DNA of 64,000 nt from Myxococcus fulvus (GTDB taxonomy: Bacteria > Myxococcota > Myxococcia > Myxococcales > Myxococcaceae), in NCBI RefSeq assembly GCF_900111765.1, contig NZ_FOIB01000016.1:1-64000 (forward strand). The letters run 5' to 3'. Made by a program: the position numbers and the translations under genes. Under the pieces are notes generated by a model, which searched no databases, was not told where the DNA came from, and saw only the letters and a list, made by a program, of their open reading frames with translations. This document shows positions 26,701 through 35,473 of this stretch, piece by piece (position 1 is the first letter of the stretch; each line of letters begins with the position of its first letter).

Positions 26701-28219
26701 TGAAGCGGCGCAGGCCCTTGCCCTCCTCGTAGCGCCACAGCCCGCTGTCCGCGCCCAGCCACAGCGCCCCGGACGCGTCCTCGGCCATGACGATGATGGG
26801 GGACGTCAGCCCCTGCTTCTGACCGAACACCGTCACGTCGCCGCCGCGCACCCGCGCCAGGCCCTTGCGCGTGCCGAACCACTGCGTACCCCGCGAGTCC
26901 ACCAGGATGGACGTCACCACGTCGTCCGGCAGCCCCTGCACCCGCGAGGACTTCGCGAAGCGGTGCCCGTCGTACCGGAACGCGCCCGCCTTCGAGCCCG
27001 CCCACAGCGTCCCGTCCGGCGCCTCGTGCAGCGCGGTGATGACCGGGTCCGTGCCGCCCTCGAAGTCGTCCATGCGCTGGATGCGCCCGTCGCGCAGGAA
27101 GAACAGGCCGCCGCCCACCGTGCCCAGCCACACCGTGCCGTGCTTGTCCTCCAGCACCGTGCTCACCGTCTCGTTGCTCAGGCCCTCCGGCGCGCCGAAC
27201 GTCGCGAACGGGCCGTCGCGCAGGCGGAACAGGCCCGAATAGGTGCCCACCCACAGCGAGCCGTCCCGGTCCTCGAGCAGCGACAGCACCTCCGCGTCCA
27301 CCAGCCCCGCGCCATGCAGCGGCGCGCTGAAGCCCGCGGCCTCGCGCCGCAGCAGTCCGCCCCGCCGCGTGCCCACCCAGAGGTTGCCCTGGCTGTCCGC
27401 GAGCAGCGCGGTGACGACGGCCGGCAGTCCGTCCGACGTGCTGTAGCGCCGGGCCACCGCGCCGTTCCACGACACCAGCCCCGCCTCCGTGCCCATCCAC
27501 AGCGTGCCGGTGACGTCCTGGAACAACGACGTCACCTCCGAGCGCACGTCCCCGCCGGGTATCGGGAAGGGCAGGCCCCGCACCTGTCCGCCCTCCAGCA
27601 GCGCCAGGCCCGTCTTGGTGCCCACCCACAGCCGGTTGTCCCCGCCGCCTCGCGCCAGCGCGGTGATGGACATGCCCGGCATGCCGTCGGCTTCCGTGTA
27701 CTGCCGCGCCACGCCCTCGCCCAGCGGCACCTGCCACAGGCCGCCCGAGGTGCCCGCCCACAAGGAGCCCTCGCCCACGATGAGGTGCTCCACGCGGAAG
27801 CCCTCCAGCGGGGCCGAGGCCCCCGGGGCCCGCTCGAAGCGGCCGTCCACGTACGAGACGAGGCCCTGGTCCGTGCCCACCCACAACACGCCGGACGCGT
27901 CCTCCGCGAGCGCCTTGATGGTGTGGTTGCGCAGCTCCGGCGTGTTGCGCTTGTCGAAGACGACGAAGCGCGCGCCGTCGAAGCGCACCAGGCCCTCCCA
28001 CGTGCCCAGCCACACGTAGCCGTCACGCGTCTGCGCCATCGACAGCAGGCTGTTCTGCGGCAGCCCGTCGTCGCTGCGCCACGAGTCCTGGCTGTACTGG
28101 GAGACCCAGCGCTGCGGGTCCAAGGCAAGGCCCGGCCACGCCAGGACGAGCCCAGCGAGCAAGACGAACCCCCCGAGCCCGCGCCACGCCGCGCGGAGCC
28201 GATGCCCTGGAATGCCCAT
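23765..28219 (-). CDS. Two-component hybrid sensor kinase with propeller, Y_Y_Y, kinase and receiver domains
   Basis: A 1484-residue giant sensor. Order: signal segment (1-32), about 14 WVGT/LWVG-type beta-propeller repeats (about 40-620), a Y_Y_Y domain (PFRYRLVGHDDGW ... PGRYLFQVQAEL, about 680-745), one membrane span (about 755-780), a short coiled coil, and HisKA with GVGHEINNPLAY (His about 840). Next come HATPase with DTGSGISPESLGRIFDPFYTT and VGTGLGLSLCHAYV, a low-complexity linker (about 1090-1345), and a C-terminal receiver (VLVVDDDALVSGAIRR, CDLMMPEMTG). It resembles the HTCS/propeller sensors for external ligands but lacks a DNA-binding domain. The large Pro/Ser/Ala linker has 22-residue repeats. 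It is monocistronic. Confidence 0.9.
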   Translation of the reverse strand: MGIPGHRLRAAWRGLGGFVLLAGLVLAWPGLALDPQRWVSQYSQDSWRSDDGLPQNSLLSMAQTRDGYVWLGTWEGLVRFDGARFVVFDKRNTPELRNHTIKALAEDASGVLWVGTDQGLVSYVDGRFERAPGASAPLEGFRVEHLIVGEGSLWAGTSGGLWQVPLGEGVARQYTEADGMPGMSITALARGGGDNRLWVGTKTGLALLEGGQVRGLPFPIPGGDVRSEVTSLFQDVTGTLWMGTEAGLVSWNGAVARRYSTSDGLPAVVTALLADSQGNLWVGTRRGGLLRREAAGFSAPLHGAGLVDAEVLSLLEDRDGSLWVGTYSGLFRLRDGPFATFGAPEGLSNETVSTVLEDKHGTVWLGTVGGGLFFLRDGRIQRMDDFEGGTDPVITALHEAPDGTLWAGSKAGAFRYDGHRFAKSSRVQGLPDDVVTSILVDSRGTQWFGTRKGLARVRGGDVTVFGQKQGLTSPIIVMAEDASGALWLGADSGLWRYEEGKGLRRFTAKDGAPGEVVLALLADPDGTVWVGTETGLGRWRDGTWFRYTVSQHGLYDDAVFSIVSDGDEHLWMSSNKGVSRVSRRELEEVAEGKRTRLAVMGFDQTDGMRTAECNGNTQPSGWRGRDGRLWFTTIQGAIVVDPVRVRATRQPPEVRIEEVRVNGKLVSVLGPVELRPDDSRLDIRFTAFTPGDAVRVPFRYRLVGHDDGWVRAEIRRATYTGLRPGRYLFQVQAELRDGGWTEPVSLDVVLEPSLWQRTEFWALFVLGMGMLGVSVYLLRVGQLKARERWLEARVQERTRELARANEELEANVRTLRQTQAQLVQAGRMAAVGQLAAGVGHEINNPLAYIVSNLEHASEESDMLARELGETRAAGTRLREVGQALREALHGADRVRRIVRDLKTFSRPDDEKQGPVELGAVLDSAVKIAMGELRPRAKLVRDYGDVTWVEGNEARLAQVFLNLLINAAQALPEGRAEQNEVRLVTRGGADGWVVAEVRDTGSGISPESLGRIFDPFYTTKPVGVGTGLGLSLCHAYVTAMGGTISVESELGRGSVFRVSLRRARAPGAGVAVDVRRGGGWSVRGPGERASSPTGYPTVAQDASKPVGDPPASMSNHTFVDARAVSERASAPRFSESSAGDRAGTGPVSVPAREPSPEDRVAVSGPAPSPAPGPRPSMERSSEPPDVSAIAHRASEVAGATTGRTFVTGPAPAIEPSSDMRSASAPASPMKPVSGLSPRAEASPSPARASPMKPVSGASPRVEASPSPTHASEPASPRAGASAAVAPGGGAPASPHPEPGGAAGSGDSTASRPAPGSTEVSMSSPTRGPTQDAPQGAPQGARPAESEAVVPQARGRVLVVDDDALVSGAIRRTLSRENDVDVVVSARQALERLSGPEPRHYDVVLCDLMMPEMTGMDLHEALGHAAPAIAERMVFITGGAFTPTARTFLERVENPRVEKPFDPESLRALVRSEVARARREAAGRAA
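24423..24554 (-). repeat. 66-bp tandem repeat (two copies) in the sensor kinase linker
   Basis: Two adjacent copies, 24423-24488 and 24489-24554, with few differences. Each codes 22 residues of the form ASPMKPVSGxSPRxEASPSPxx. The period keeps the frame, so copy number can vary without breaking the kinase. Confidence 0.75.
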
Positions 28220-28712
28220 GACGGGCCACAGTGTCCGGCAGAATCGCCCGCGAGGCCAAACCTCGGGCGTTCACCCGGAGTGGAACGTTGGCCGCCAACG
28301 GCCTCGGCGACAGCGGCGGGGGACCACCTGCCCCCCCACGACTCCCAAACTTCCCCCCGCCGCTGTCGCCTCGTACGCCACCACCTGTCGGCACCTGAGG
28401 AGCCACGCGCCCCGGAGGACCGGGGACGTGGCGTCCGCGCCGCGCATCGAGGCCCCGGTGGTGGCGGGGGCCTCGCCGCATCGCGCTGAACCCAAGATGG
28501 GAGCCGGGGGCCCGGAGCGCCACTGCGGGAAACAGACATGAGTCACGTCCCCCGGTCGCCCCAGGGCGGCCCGTGGGCGCCCGCTCTCCCGCCCGGCGTC
28601 ACGCGCGCGGAAGACGGTTTCTGGACGGGGGCCCGCGCGGGAAGGCAGGCGCGTCAGTCCCCCGCGGTGCCGGGCGAAGGTCTATGCTCCGCGCCCCGAG
28701 GAGCGTGGGCGG
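28220..28712. other. Divergent intergenic region with a 17-bp perfect inverted repeat
   Basis: About 490 bases between the sensor kinase and the RDD gene. The dominant feature is the inverted repeat at 28306-28370. No credible open frame is seen elsewhere. Confidence 0.6.
28306..28370. repeat. Long perfect inverted repeat, 17-bp arms
   Basis: Arms GGCGACAGCGGCGGGGG (28306-28322) and its exact complement (28354-28370) with a 31-base C-rich loop. It could be an operator, a transcript hairpin or a mobile-element remnant. No T-run follows, so it is not a classical terminator. Confidence 0.7.
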
Positions 28713-29387
28713 ATGAGCGACGGGGCGTTGTTCTCGACGGACAAGGTGACCACCGAGGCGCGGTACCAGTGGCACCTGTGGGTGGCGGACGTGCTGGACC
28801 TGGCGACGGCGGCCCTGGTGGGCTGGGCGGCGCTGCGGGCGCTGGAGCACGAGCGGACCCCGGTGGCGATGCTCGTCGCCATCCTGCTGGCCTGGCTGGC
28901 GGTGTCGGCGGTGGGCGGCCTCTGGGGCAGGACGCTGTGGCGGCAGCTTCTGGGCGTGCGGCTGGTGCACATGGGCCGGGCGCCCGGGGTGCCGCGCGCG
29001 CTGGCCCGGGCGCTCACCACGCCGGTGGACCTGCTCATCACCCCGGTGCTGCAGCGCCGTCCCCTGGACACCTGGCTGGGCGTGCACGCGGAGCCGGTGA
29101 CGGCGGGCGCTTCGGCGCGGCTCAAGGGGCTGGGCGCGCAGTTGCCCTGGCTGGGGCTCATCGCGGGCGCGGTGTGGCTGCTCGTCACGCCCACGCGGGC
29201 GGAGATGCTCAAGTACCTGGGGCGGACACTGACGGGCTGGCACTGCTGCCACGGCACGCGGGACGTGACGTGGGAGTGCAAGACGTCCCTGAGCCGAGCC
29301 GTGCGCGAGGCCCACGGCGACCGCGAGGACGTGCGCAAGGTGGTGGCGGACTGTCCGGTGGCAAAGGAGCGCTCGGGCAGGCCGTAG
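28713..29387 (+). CDS. RDD-family membrane protein
   Basis: A 224-residue integral membrane protein. The first span region (VADVLDLATAALVGWAALRAL) and second (VAMLVAILLAWLAVSAVGGLWGRTLWRQLLGVRLV) fit the RDD fold, with GRTLWRQLLGVRLV as the conserved post-span motif. A third span (LGLIAGAVWLLV) precedes a cysteine-containing soluble tail (CCHGTRD, CKTS, CPVAK). RDD proteins are poorly understood membrane proteins, sometimes ion exchangers or activators. It is convergent with the Ser/Thr kinase gene, with only 13 bases between. Confidence 0.7.
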   Translation: MSDGALFSTDKVTTEARYQWHLWVADVLDLATAALVGWAALRALEHERTPVAMLVAILLAWLAVSAVGGLWGRTLWRQLLGVRLVHMGRAPGVPRALARALTTPVDLLITPVLQRRPLDTWLGVHAEPVTAGASARLKGLGAQLPWLGLIAGAVWLLVTPTRAEMLKYLGRTLTGWHCCHGTRDVTWECKTSLSRAVREAHGDREDVRKVVADCPVAKERSGRP

Positions 29388-29400
29388 CGCCCGGAGGGCG

Positions 29401-31875
29401 TCACTTCACCGTCGAGAAGAGCGTCCCCTCCTTGCAGTACACGCCCGCCTTGCCCGCGGGGGGCACCTGCTGCGTCTGGGGCTTGCTGAAGCGCTTCACC
29501 TCTCGCTTCGTGTAGGCGGGCACCTCTCCCAGGGTCGCGCGCTGGCGCGTCTCGATGACGAGGACGCAGTCGGTCCACTCGAACTCGTCGGCGTTGCTCA
29601 CCGTGTAGGAGGTGTTGCCAATCAGGGGATCTCTCTTCGAGATATGCCCCGTCAACGCCCCCGGCTTCGGGGGCGGGGCGGTGGCGGACGCGGGCTCCAA
29701 GCCCCGCTCGGTGGGCTCTCCGAAGTAGAGGTCCTCCGCGGGGACGGCGGCGTAGAGCCTCGGGGCGGACTTGACGTCCTTGGCCAGCTTCAAGCGAGCC
29801 TGCCGCCTGTCGGAGGCGACGACCCGGGCGGTGCCGAGCACCGGACGCTGTCCATCGGACGTCGCGTCGCCCACCACCTTCACGTCCATGCCCGTCTGGA
29901 AGGTCCTGGCGCGGGCCCCCCTCACCAGGAAGGTACCGTCATCGGCGGTCAGCGGCAGCACCTGCGCGAAGTAGCCGAAGGCGGGGGTGTTGGCGGCCAC
30001 GACGGGCTCCACCACCGGCGCCTTGTCCGGCTCCTGAGTCGGCTTGGGCGAAGGGGTGGGGCGCTTGGGTGGCGCCGTGACGACCTTGTCCGGCTTGGGC
30101 GTCGGCTTCTTGGGGACGGGCGTCGGCTCGGGCTGGGTCGGCGCCTGGGCGGTGGCGGGCGGTGGCGTCTCCTTGATGACCGGAGCCGTGGTGGGCGGAG
30201 GGTCCCGAGGAGGGGGCCGCCCCGGCGGCGGGGGCCTTCCGTCCATCCCCGCCAGGCCCCCCGGAGGAGGCGGCGGCGGGGCATCCACGGGCGGCGGGCC
30301 CTGGGGCCGCATGAAGTGCGCCGTGGTCACCGCGGTGCCCACCATCAACAGCACGACCAGGCCGGCGACCAACGCGAACAGCCCCTTGCGGCCCCGACCC
30401 TCGTCACTCCGCGCGGGAACCTGCTCCCGTGACGAAGACACCGGGCGCACCGGGGCCTGCTCCTCCGGAGCAGCGGCGCGAGGACCCGAGCCCGAGGCAC
30501 CCTCGGCCTGGGGCGTGAGCACCGAGGTGTTGCCCGAGAACCGGGGGCCAGAGCCGGACGGCTTCTCGGCCCGGGGACCGGAGGGCGACGCCTCGGCGCC
30601 GGCAGGCCGCGGCGTGCTCCCCGTCGCTCCGTCGAAGACGGCCGTCCTCGCCGTGGCGGCGCCGGGGTCCGAGCCGGAGCGCAGGGTGGTGGCGTCGGTG
30701 GCCATCGACTCGCCGTGGCCGGGCAGGTCCGGGCGGGCCATGCCGGCCACCTGCTTCTCCCCCGACGGCGTGTCCTGCTTGCGCATCAGGGTCGGCTCGA
30801 AGCCCGCGGACTCCACCTCCTGAGGCCCCGTCCCGTACGCGCCCGTGCCGCCGGCGACCAGGGGGATGGGCGTGGGGGTGCGGCGGTGGCTGGAGGACGA
30901 CGTCACCTTGGAGATGAGCTGCCGCTGCGCCGCGAAGGCCTCCGGGCACAGCGCGCGGACGAAGTGGCCCACCTCCTCCGCGCCCACCGCCGCGCCGGAG
31001 CGCACCAGCTCGCCGTTGAGCGCGCGCGCCAGCTCGTCCGAGCGCGAGTAGCGCTCATCCGGCTTCGTCGCCAGCGCGCGGCGCACCACCGCGTCCAGCG
31101 CCTCGTCCACGTCCCCGCGCAGCCCTGTCAGCGGCGGCACCGTGGGATGGGACATGGCCGCCATCATCTCGCCCACCGTCCCGTGGGGGATGAGCGAGCG
31201 GCCGGCGAGCATCTCCCAGAGCACCACGCCGCAGGAGTAGATGTCGCTGCGGTGGTCCAGCGCCTCAGCGCGCACCTGCTCCGGCGACATGTAGCCCAGC
31301 TTGCCCATCACCGTGGCGGGCAGCGTGTACTTGCTGCGCGCGGCGGACTTGGCCAGGCCGAAGTCGATGACCTTGACCTCGCCCTCGTACGACACCATGA
31401 CGTTGTGGGGCGACACGTCGCGGTGGACGATGCCCAGCGGCACCCCGTCCGGCCCCACCTTGCGGTGCGCGTAGCCCAGGCCCTCCGCCATGCGCTGGCC
31501 CAGGAACAGCGCCACCGGCACGGGCACCTGCGCGCCCTGCACCCGCGCCTGCTCCAAGAGGTACGCCAGGTCCACGCCGGCCACGTACTCCAGGGCCATG
31601 TAGTACGTCCCGTCCGCCTCCCCCATGTCGTAGACCTGGGCGATGGACGAGTGCACCAGGTGCACCAGCACCTTGGCCTCATGGTGGAAGCGGTCCAGGA
31701 ACTGCCGGTCCTTCAGCAGCGCCGGGAGGATGGTCTTCACGATGCACGGCTTCTCGAAGCCCGCCGCGCCGCTGATCTTCGCCAGGAACACCTCGCCCAT
31801 CCCTCCCTGGCCCAGGGGGTGGACGAGCTCGTAGCGCCCGAGGAAACGGGAGGACTCTGTAGGTTCGGTGCTCAT
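29401..31875 (-). CDS. Membrane-anchored Ser/Thr protein kinase (PknB-like, myxobacterial)
   Basis: An 824-residue kinase. The catalytic domain (about 14-280) has LGQGGMGEVF, Lys47, HRDVSPHNVM (Asp153), DFG at 171-173 and GYMSPEQ. A low-complexity Pro/Ser region follows (about 335-480), then one membrane span (LFALVAGLVVLLMVG, about 490-515). A very proline-rich outside segment and a C-terminal globular region with Cys pairs (DCVLVIETRQ, GVYCKEG) end the protein. The HRDVSPHN form of the loop is typical of myxobacterial kinases. The start at 31875 gives MSTEPTESSRFLGRYELV. The extracytoplasmic part may be a sensor. It diverges from the S8 protease. Confidence 0.9.
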   Translation of the reverse strand: MSTEPTESSRFLGRYELVHPLGQGGMGEVFLAKISGAAGFEKPCIVKTILPALLKDRQFLDRFHHEAKVLVHLVHSSIAQVYDMGEADGTYYMALEYVAGVDLAYLLEQARVQGAQVPVPVALFLGQRMAEGLGYAHRKVGPDGVPLGIVHRDVSPHNVMVSYEGEVKVIDFGLAKSAARSKYTLPATVMGKLGYMSPEQVRAEALDHRSDIYSCGVVLWEMLAGRSLIPHGTVGEMMAAMSHPTVPPLTGLRGDVDEALDAVVRRALATKPDERYSRSDELARALNGELVRSGAAVGAEEVGHFVRALCPEAFAAQRQLISKVTSSSSHRRTPTPIPLVAGGTGAYGTGPQEVESAGFEPTLMRKQDTPSGEKQVAGMARPDLPGHGESMATDATTLRSGSDPGAATARTAVFDGATGSTPRPAGAEASPSGPRAEKPSGSGPRFSGNTSVLTPQAEGASGSGPRAAAPEEQAPVRPVSSSREQVPARSDEGRGRKGLFALVAGLVVLLMVGTAVTTAHFMRPQGPPPVDAPPPPPPGGLAGMDGRPPPPGRPPPRDPPPTTAPVIKETPPPATAQAPTQPEPTPVPKKPTPKPDKVVTAPPKRPTPSPKPTQEPDKAPVVEPVVAANTPAFGYFAQVLPLTADDGTFLVRGARARTFQTGMDVKVVGDATSDGQRPVLGTARVVASDRRQARLKLAKDVKSAPRLYAAVPAEDLYFGEPTERGLEPASATAPPPKPGALTGHISKRDPLIGNTSYTVSNADEFEWTDCVLVIETRQRATLGEVPAYTKREVKRFSKPQTQQVPPAGKAGVYCKEGTLFSTVK

Positions 31876-32349
31876 GGCTTCTCGTGGCAGCGAAGCACCC
31901 GGACACACACGGAAGCAAGCACCGGGGGCTCCCTCGTCTCTGTCGGACACCGCACGGGCCCGAAACGCAAAGCCGGCCGCTCCCCCTCCCGGTGTCAGAC
32001 CCGTGGGGCAGAAAGGAGCGTGACGGCGCCCTCCCCGCCCGTCCGGCCTGGGCGCTTCAGGCCCCTTCAGCCCGGCGCCGCGGGGGTCCTCCCCTCCGCG
32101 TGGAGGTGGGCAAGGAGGGCGGGTTTCGGGACAGCCGCTCCCAGGGGCGGTCGGGGTCGCACGCCAGTTTGCGACACGCGGCGCGGTCCGGATGTGAACC
32201 CACGCACCTCCCGTCGGCGGCGGGCTCGGAGCGCCGTTGCCGCCCGGGGGAGGGATGCACTCCCTGGGGGCTGGTGGGGTCGTCCGGCCGGAAGCCCTCC
32301 GGCCGGGCCCCGCGAGGTCGCCCGGGATGGCGATGGAAGGAAGTGGCTC
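31876..32349. other. Divergent intergenic region, Ser/Thr kinase / S8 protease
   Basis: About 470 bases without a supported gene. A perfect 9-bp hairpin, CCGGCCGGA-agccc-TCCGGCCGG (32284-32306), lies in the leader of the protease gene, 43 bases before its start, and could act on mRNA stability or translation. Confidence 0.55.
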
Positions 32350-34080
32350 ATGAAGCGCTGGGGATTCATCGGGCTGATGGTGCTGGCGGCGTGCATGCCG
32401 GACGAGTCGGAGCAGCGGGACGCCCAGCGCAACGTCTGCCCTGGCATCACCGCCGGCGAGGTTCCCCACGAGCCCCGGGCGACCTGGAAGGTCACGTCCG
32501 ACGAGGACGGGCGGGAGCCGGTCATCATCCGCTACCGCCAGGCCCAGGGGGTGACGGCGGCGCGGGTGCACCAGCTGGGCGGCCAGGTGACGGCGAGCTT
32601 CCGCCACGCGCCCGCCCTGGCCGCGCGCGTGACACCCGAGGAGCGCCTGGAGCTGGCGTTGGACCCCTCGGTGGAGAGCATCGAGCCGGACGCGGAGCTG
32701 CGCGCGACGGGGCTCGGCGCGCTTCCATTGGGGGCGCTGACCCGCGCGGGGCTCGGGGCGAGCGGCACCGGGGATTACACCGGGAAGCTGCAGCGGGTGC
32801 AGGCGCTGGAGGTGTGGGACCAGAACGGGGACGGGGTGCCGGACCCGGGCGCGGTGACGGGCGAGGGCGTGCGCGTGTGCGTCATCGACAGCGGCATGGA
32901 CATGAACCACCCGGAGCTGCGTGACGCGGTGGTGGCGGCGCGAGACTTCCTGGACGCCGACGACGACGCGACCGACGGCGAGGAGGGCCACTGGGGCACC
33001 GGCCACGGCACGCACGTGGCGGGCATCATCGCGGCCCGGGCGGGCATGGGGGGCCAGGGCGGGCCGGTGCTCACCGAGAGCGGGCTGATGGGCGTGGCGC
33101 CGGGGGCCCAGTTGCTCGTGGCGCGGGTGCTGGACATGAACGGCCGCACGAACATGAGCGTGGTGCTCGAGGCCGTCGAGTGGTGCATGAGCCAGGGCGC
33201 CCGGGTGGCCTCGCTGTCGCTGGCCGGAGGCCTGGCCACCTTCACCTCCGAGGACATCTTCAAGGCCGCGCTCGACGGCGGGATGCTGGTGGTGGCGGCG
33301 GCGGGCAACGAGGGCCAGTTCCTGGTGTCCTATCCGGCGTCGGACCCGTCCGTGCTCGCGGTGGGCGCGGTGGATGACCTGGACCGGCGCGTGTACTTCT
33401 CCTCCCATGGCGAGCGGCTGGCGCTGATGGCGCCGGGCGTGGACGTGCTGTCCACCTTCCCCCGGGGCCTGGGCTCGTTCGCGCAGCTGGAGCTGGGCCG
33501 GGCCCGGCCCGCGTCGCGCTCCCTCCTGTATGCGCCCACCGGGAACACCTGGGGCGCGCTGGTGGACTGCGGGCACGGCGGGACGCTGGACTCGTGCGGC
33601 GAGGACAGCAGCTGTGACGGCTTCATCGCCTATGTGCACCCGCACCCCTACGTGAGGCCCGAGCGGGCCATGGTCAACGTGATGAAGCAGGGCGCGCGCG
33701 CGGTCATCTTCGCCAGCGAGCTGATGGAGGGCGGCGCGGAAATCCTCTCCGTCCCGCAGCAGGGCGCGTGGGTGCCCGCCGTCACCATCACCCAGGCGGC
33801 CAGCACGGTGATGGGCCGGCAGCTGGGCGCCACCACGCGGCTGACGCTGCGCCCGGTGGACTACGCGTACATGTCCGGCACCTCCATGGCCACCCCGTAC
33901 GTCAGCGGCATCGCCGCGCTGCTGTTCAGCGCCCGCCCCGGCGCGACGCCCGCCCAGGTGCGCGCCGCGCTCCAGTCCAGCGCGAAGGACCTGGGCCCCG
34001 CGGGCTATGACACCGAGCATGGCCACGGCCTGGTGCAGGCGCGCGGCGCGCTGGAGGCGCTCATCGGCGCCATGCCCTGA
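32350..34080 (+). CDS. Subtilisin-like S8 serine protease lipoprotein with PA insertion
   Basis: A 576-residue secreted protease. The N-terminus MKRWGFIGLMVLAAC is a lipoprotein signal with Cys15. An inhibitor_I9-like propeptide (about 45-115) precedes the catalytic domain: Asp180 in VCVIDSG, His219 in GHGTHVAG, and Ser512 in GTSMATP. Between the His and Ser blocks a PA-type insertion of about 110 residues (about 390-495) contains CGHGGTLDSCGEDSSCDGFIAYV, with cysteines probably disulfide-bonded. It likely acts outside the cell in predation or protein turnover. GAAGGAAG precedes the start. Confidence 0.9.
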   Translation: MKRWGFIGLMVLAACMPDESEQRDAQRNVCPGITAGEVPHEPRATWKVTSDEDGREPVIIRYRQAQGVTAARVHQLGGQVTASFRHAPALAARVTPEERLELALDPSVESIEPDAELRATGLGALPLGALTRAGLGASGTGDYTGKLQRVQALEVWDQNGDGVPDPGAVTGEGVRVCVIDSGMDMNHPELRDAVVAARDFLDADDDATDGEEGHWGTGHGTHVAGIIAARAGMGGQGGPVLTESGLMGVAPGAQLLVARVLDMNGRTNMSVVLEAVEWCMSQGARVASLSLAGGLATFTSEDIFKAALDGGMLVVAAAGNEGQFLVSYPASDPSVLAVGAVDDLDRRVYFSSHGERLALMAPGVDVLSTFPRGLGSFAQLELGRARPASRSLLYAPTGNTWGALVDCGHGGTLDSCGEDSSCDGFIAYVHPHPYVRPERAMVNVMKQGARAVIFASELMEGGAEILSVPQQGAWVPAVTITQAASTVMGRQLGATTRLTLRPVDYAYMSGTSMATPYVSGIAALLFSARPGATPAQVRAALQSSAKDLGPAGYDTEHGHGLVQARGALEALIGAMP

Positions 34081-34245
34081 GGCCTCGAGTCGCCCAGGCG
34101 CGGGAAGCCCGCCCGCCCTGCCCGCCGGGGAGGGACGCGGGGACGGCCGACGCGTCCTCCCTCCTCCCGCGCCTCCCCGTGGAACCATGCCGGGGAGGGA
34201 TGAGGACGTCACGTTGCCTTCCGGACGCTTGGAAAGGAGTCCGAC

Positions 34246-34938
34246 ATGAAGACCTTCGTGCGTATCGCGGGATGTGTGGGGGCGCTGTGGGGATGCGCCG
34301 TGGCGGCCCAGGAGGATTTCCGCCCCAGCGCGGAGCGGGCCCAGGGTTATGTGGAGCCGGCGCGGGAGGACGAGCCGCGCCGTCACAAATCGTCCAGTCG
34401 CGCCGACACCGGGCTGTACGCGCAGCTGGGCGGCGGCGCGGAGGGCTACACCGGCCAGCTGGCGCCCCGCATGGAGGCGGGGTTCGCCTACGGAGCCGCG
34501 GTGGGCTACCGGCCCATTCCCTTCATGGCGGTGGAGCTGGGCTACAACGGCAGCCTCAATGACGTGGACGTCGACGGCAACGGCCGCGGCGGCAGCCTGG
34601 GCAGCGGCCCGGACGTGGTGCGCAGCGGAGGCCAGGCGCTCGTCGTCGGCAACTTCACCGAGACCCGGCTGCAGCCCTACGCGGTGACGGGCCTGGGCAT
34701 CGACGACTACAACATCCGCCACGACGCCCAGGGCCGCCTCTTCGGCTTCGAGGACGACACCAGCGGCTACGTGCCCGCGGGCCTGGGCCTGCGCTACCAG
34801 GTCAACAAGCTCATCACCGCCGACGCGCGCGTCAGCTACAACTTCCTCTTCGACCAGGGCTTCGCTCCCACCTCGGCGACGCCCAACGCCCTGGACGGCC
34901 GCTACATGGGCACGCTGCAGATTGGCGGCACCTACTAG
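34246..34938 (+). CDS. Outer-membrane beta-barrel protein
   Basis: A 230-residue exported protein (signal MKTFVRIAGCVGALWGCAVAAQ). After a charged linker, the mature part alternates hydrophobic strands and turns (GLYAQLGGGAEGYTG, AGFAYGAAVGYRPIPFMAVELGYNGS, VTGLGIDDYNI, YVPAGLGLRYQVNKLITADARVSYNFLF) and ends with a terminal aromatic (QIGGTY), as in 8-strand OmpA/OmpW-like barrels. It lies downstream of the S8 protease with its own ribosome site (AAAGGAG). Specific function unknown. A bidirectional terminator follows. Confidence 0.78.
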   Translation: MKTFVRIAGCVGALWGCAVAAQEDFRPSAERAQGYVEPAREDEPRRHKSSSRADTGLYAQLGGGAEGYTGQLAPRMEAGFAYGAAVGYRPIPFMAVELGYNGSLNDVDVDGNGRGGSLGSGPDVVRSGGQALVVGNFTETRLQPYAVTGLGIDDYNIRHDAQGRLFGFEDDTSGYVPAGLGLRYQVNKLITADARVSYNFLFDQGFAPTSATPNALDGRYMGTLQIGGTY

Positions 34939-34948
34939 CGGGCGCGAG

Positions 34949-34983
34949 CGAGGCGTCCGGGCCGCCAGGGTCCGGACGCCTCG
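34949..34983. terminator. Bidirectional hairpin between the barrel gene and the DUF2267 gene
   Basis: Perfect 12-bp arms CGAGGCGTCCGG (34949-34960) and CCGGACGCCTCG (34972-34983) with an 11-base loop, between two convergent genes. Confidence 0.7.
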
Positions 34984-35017
34984 GGTGGAGCACGAGCCCG
35001 CGCCCCGTCGGTCGCGC

Positions 35018-35473
35018 TCACGAGGGCCGGTCGATGCCCAGCTTCGCCGCGGCCCACGTGCCCTGGAGCCACCGGGGGAGCTGGCCCTCGACCTTGCCCG
35101 CCTCCTGCTCGGTGAGCTGGGCCCGCAGCGCCGCGAAGACGCCGTGCAGCACCAGCCTCACGTTCTCCGGCTCGGCGTTCAGGTGGTTGGCCACCTGCAG
35201 GTAGAAGTCATCCCGGTCCACCTTGCCGCCCTCGCGTTGATGCCGCGGGCACGCATCCAGCATTCCCCGCAGGTCCTCCGGGAGCTGCTCGCGCAGCTGC
35301 CGCATCAGCCCGTCGGACAACAGCTCCGACAGGCCACAGAACACCGCCTCCGCCGCGCGCTCGGCCTCGAAGTCCGGAAGCTGCGCGGACACCGCGGCCA
35401 GGAAGGACTTGCGGTCCGTCCCCACGCCCAGCCCCGACCACGACTGCGTCGTCTCCTGCTTCTGCATCGACAT
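35018..35473 (-). CDS. DUF2267 domain protein
   Basis: A 151-residue cytoplasmic protein. The core RKSFLAAVSAQLPDFEAERAAEAVFCGLSELLSDGLMRQLREQLPEDLRGML matches the DUF2267 helical domain, and the second half repeats a similar pattern (DDFYLQVANHLNAEPENVRLVLHGVFAALRAQL). The function of the family is unknown; it is often found with stress-related genes. ATG at 35473 with GAGAGGAG upstream is chosen; longer frames above are not family-like. Confidence 0.82.
   Translation of the reverse strand: MSMQKQETTQSWSGLGVGTDRKSFLAAVSAQLPDFEAERAAEAVFCGLSELLSDGLMRQLREQLPEDLRGMLDACPRHQREGGKVDRDDFYLQVANHLNAEPENVRLVLHGVFAALRAQLTEQEAGKVEGQLPRWLQGTWAAAKLGIDRPS

Noticed and set aside
29401-34722. A single - strand frame of 5.3 kb joining the Ser/Thr kinase to upstream DNA
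   Set aside because: Only the part below 31875 is a kinase. The upstream extension lies antisense to the S8 protease and barrel genes and is low-complexity.
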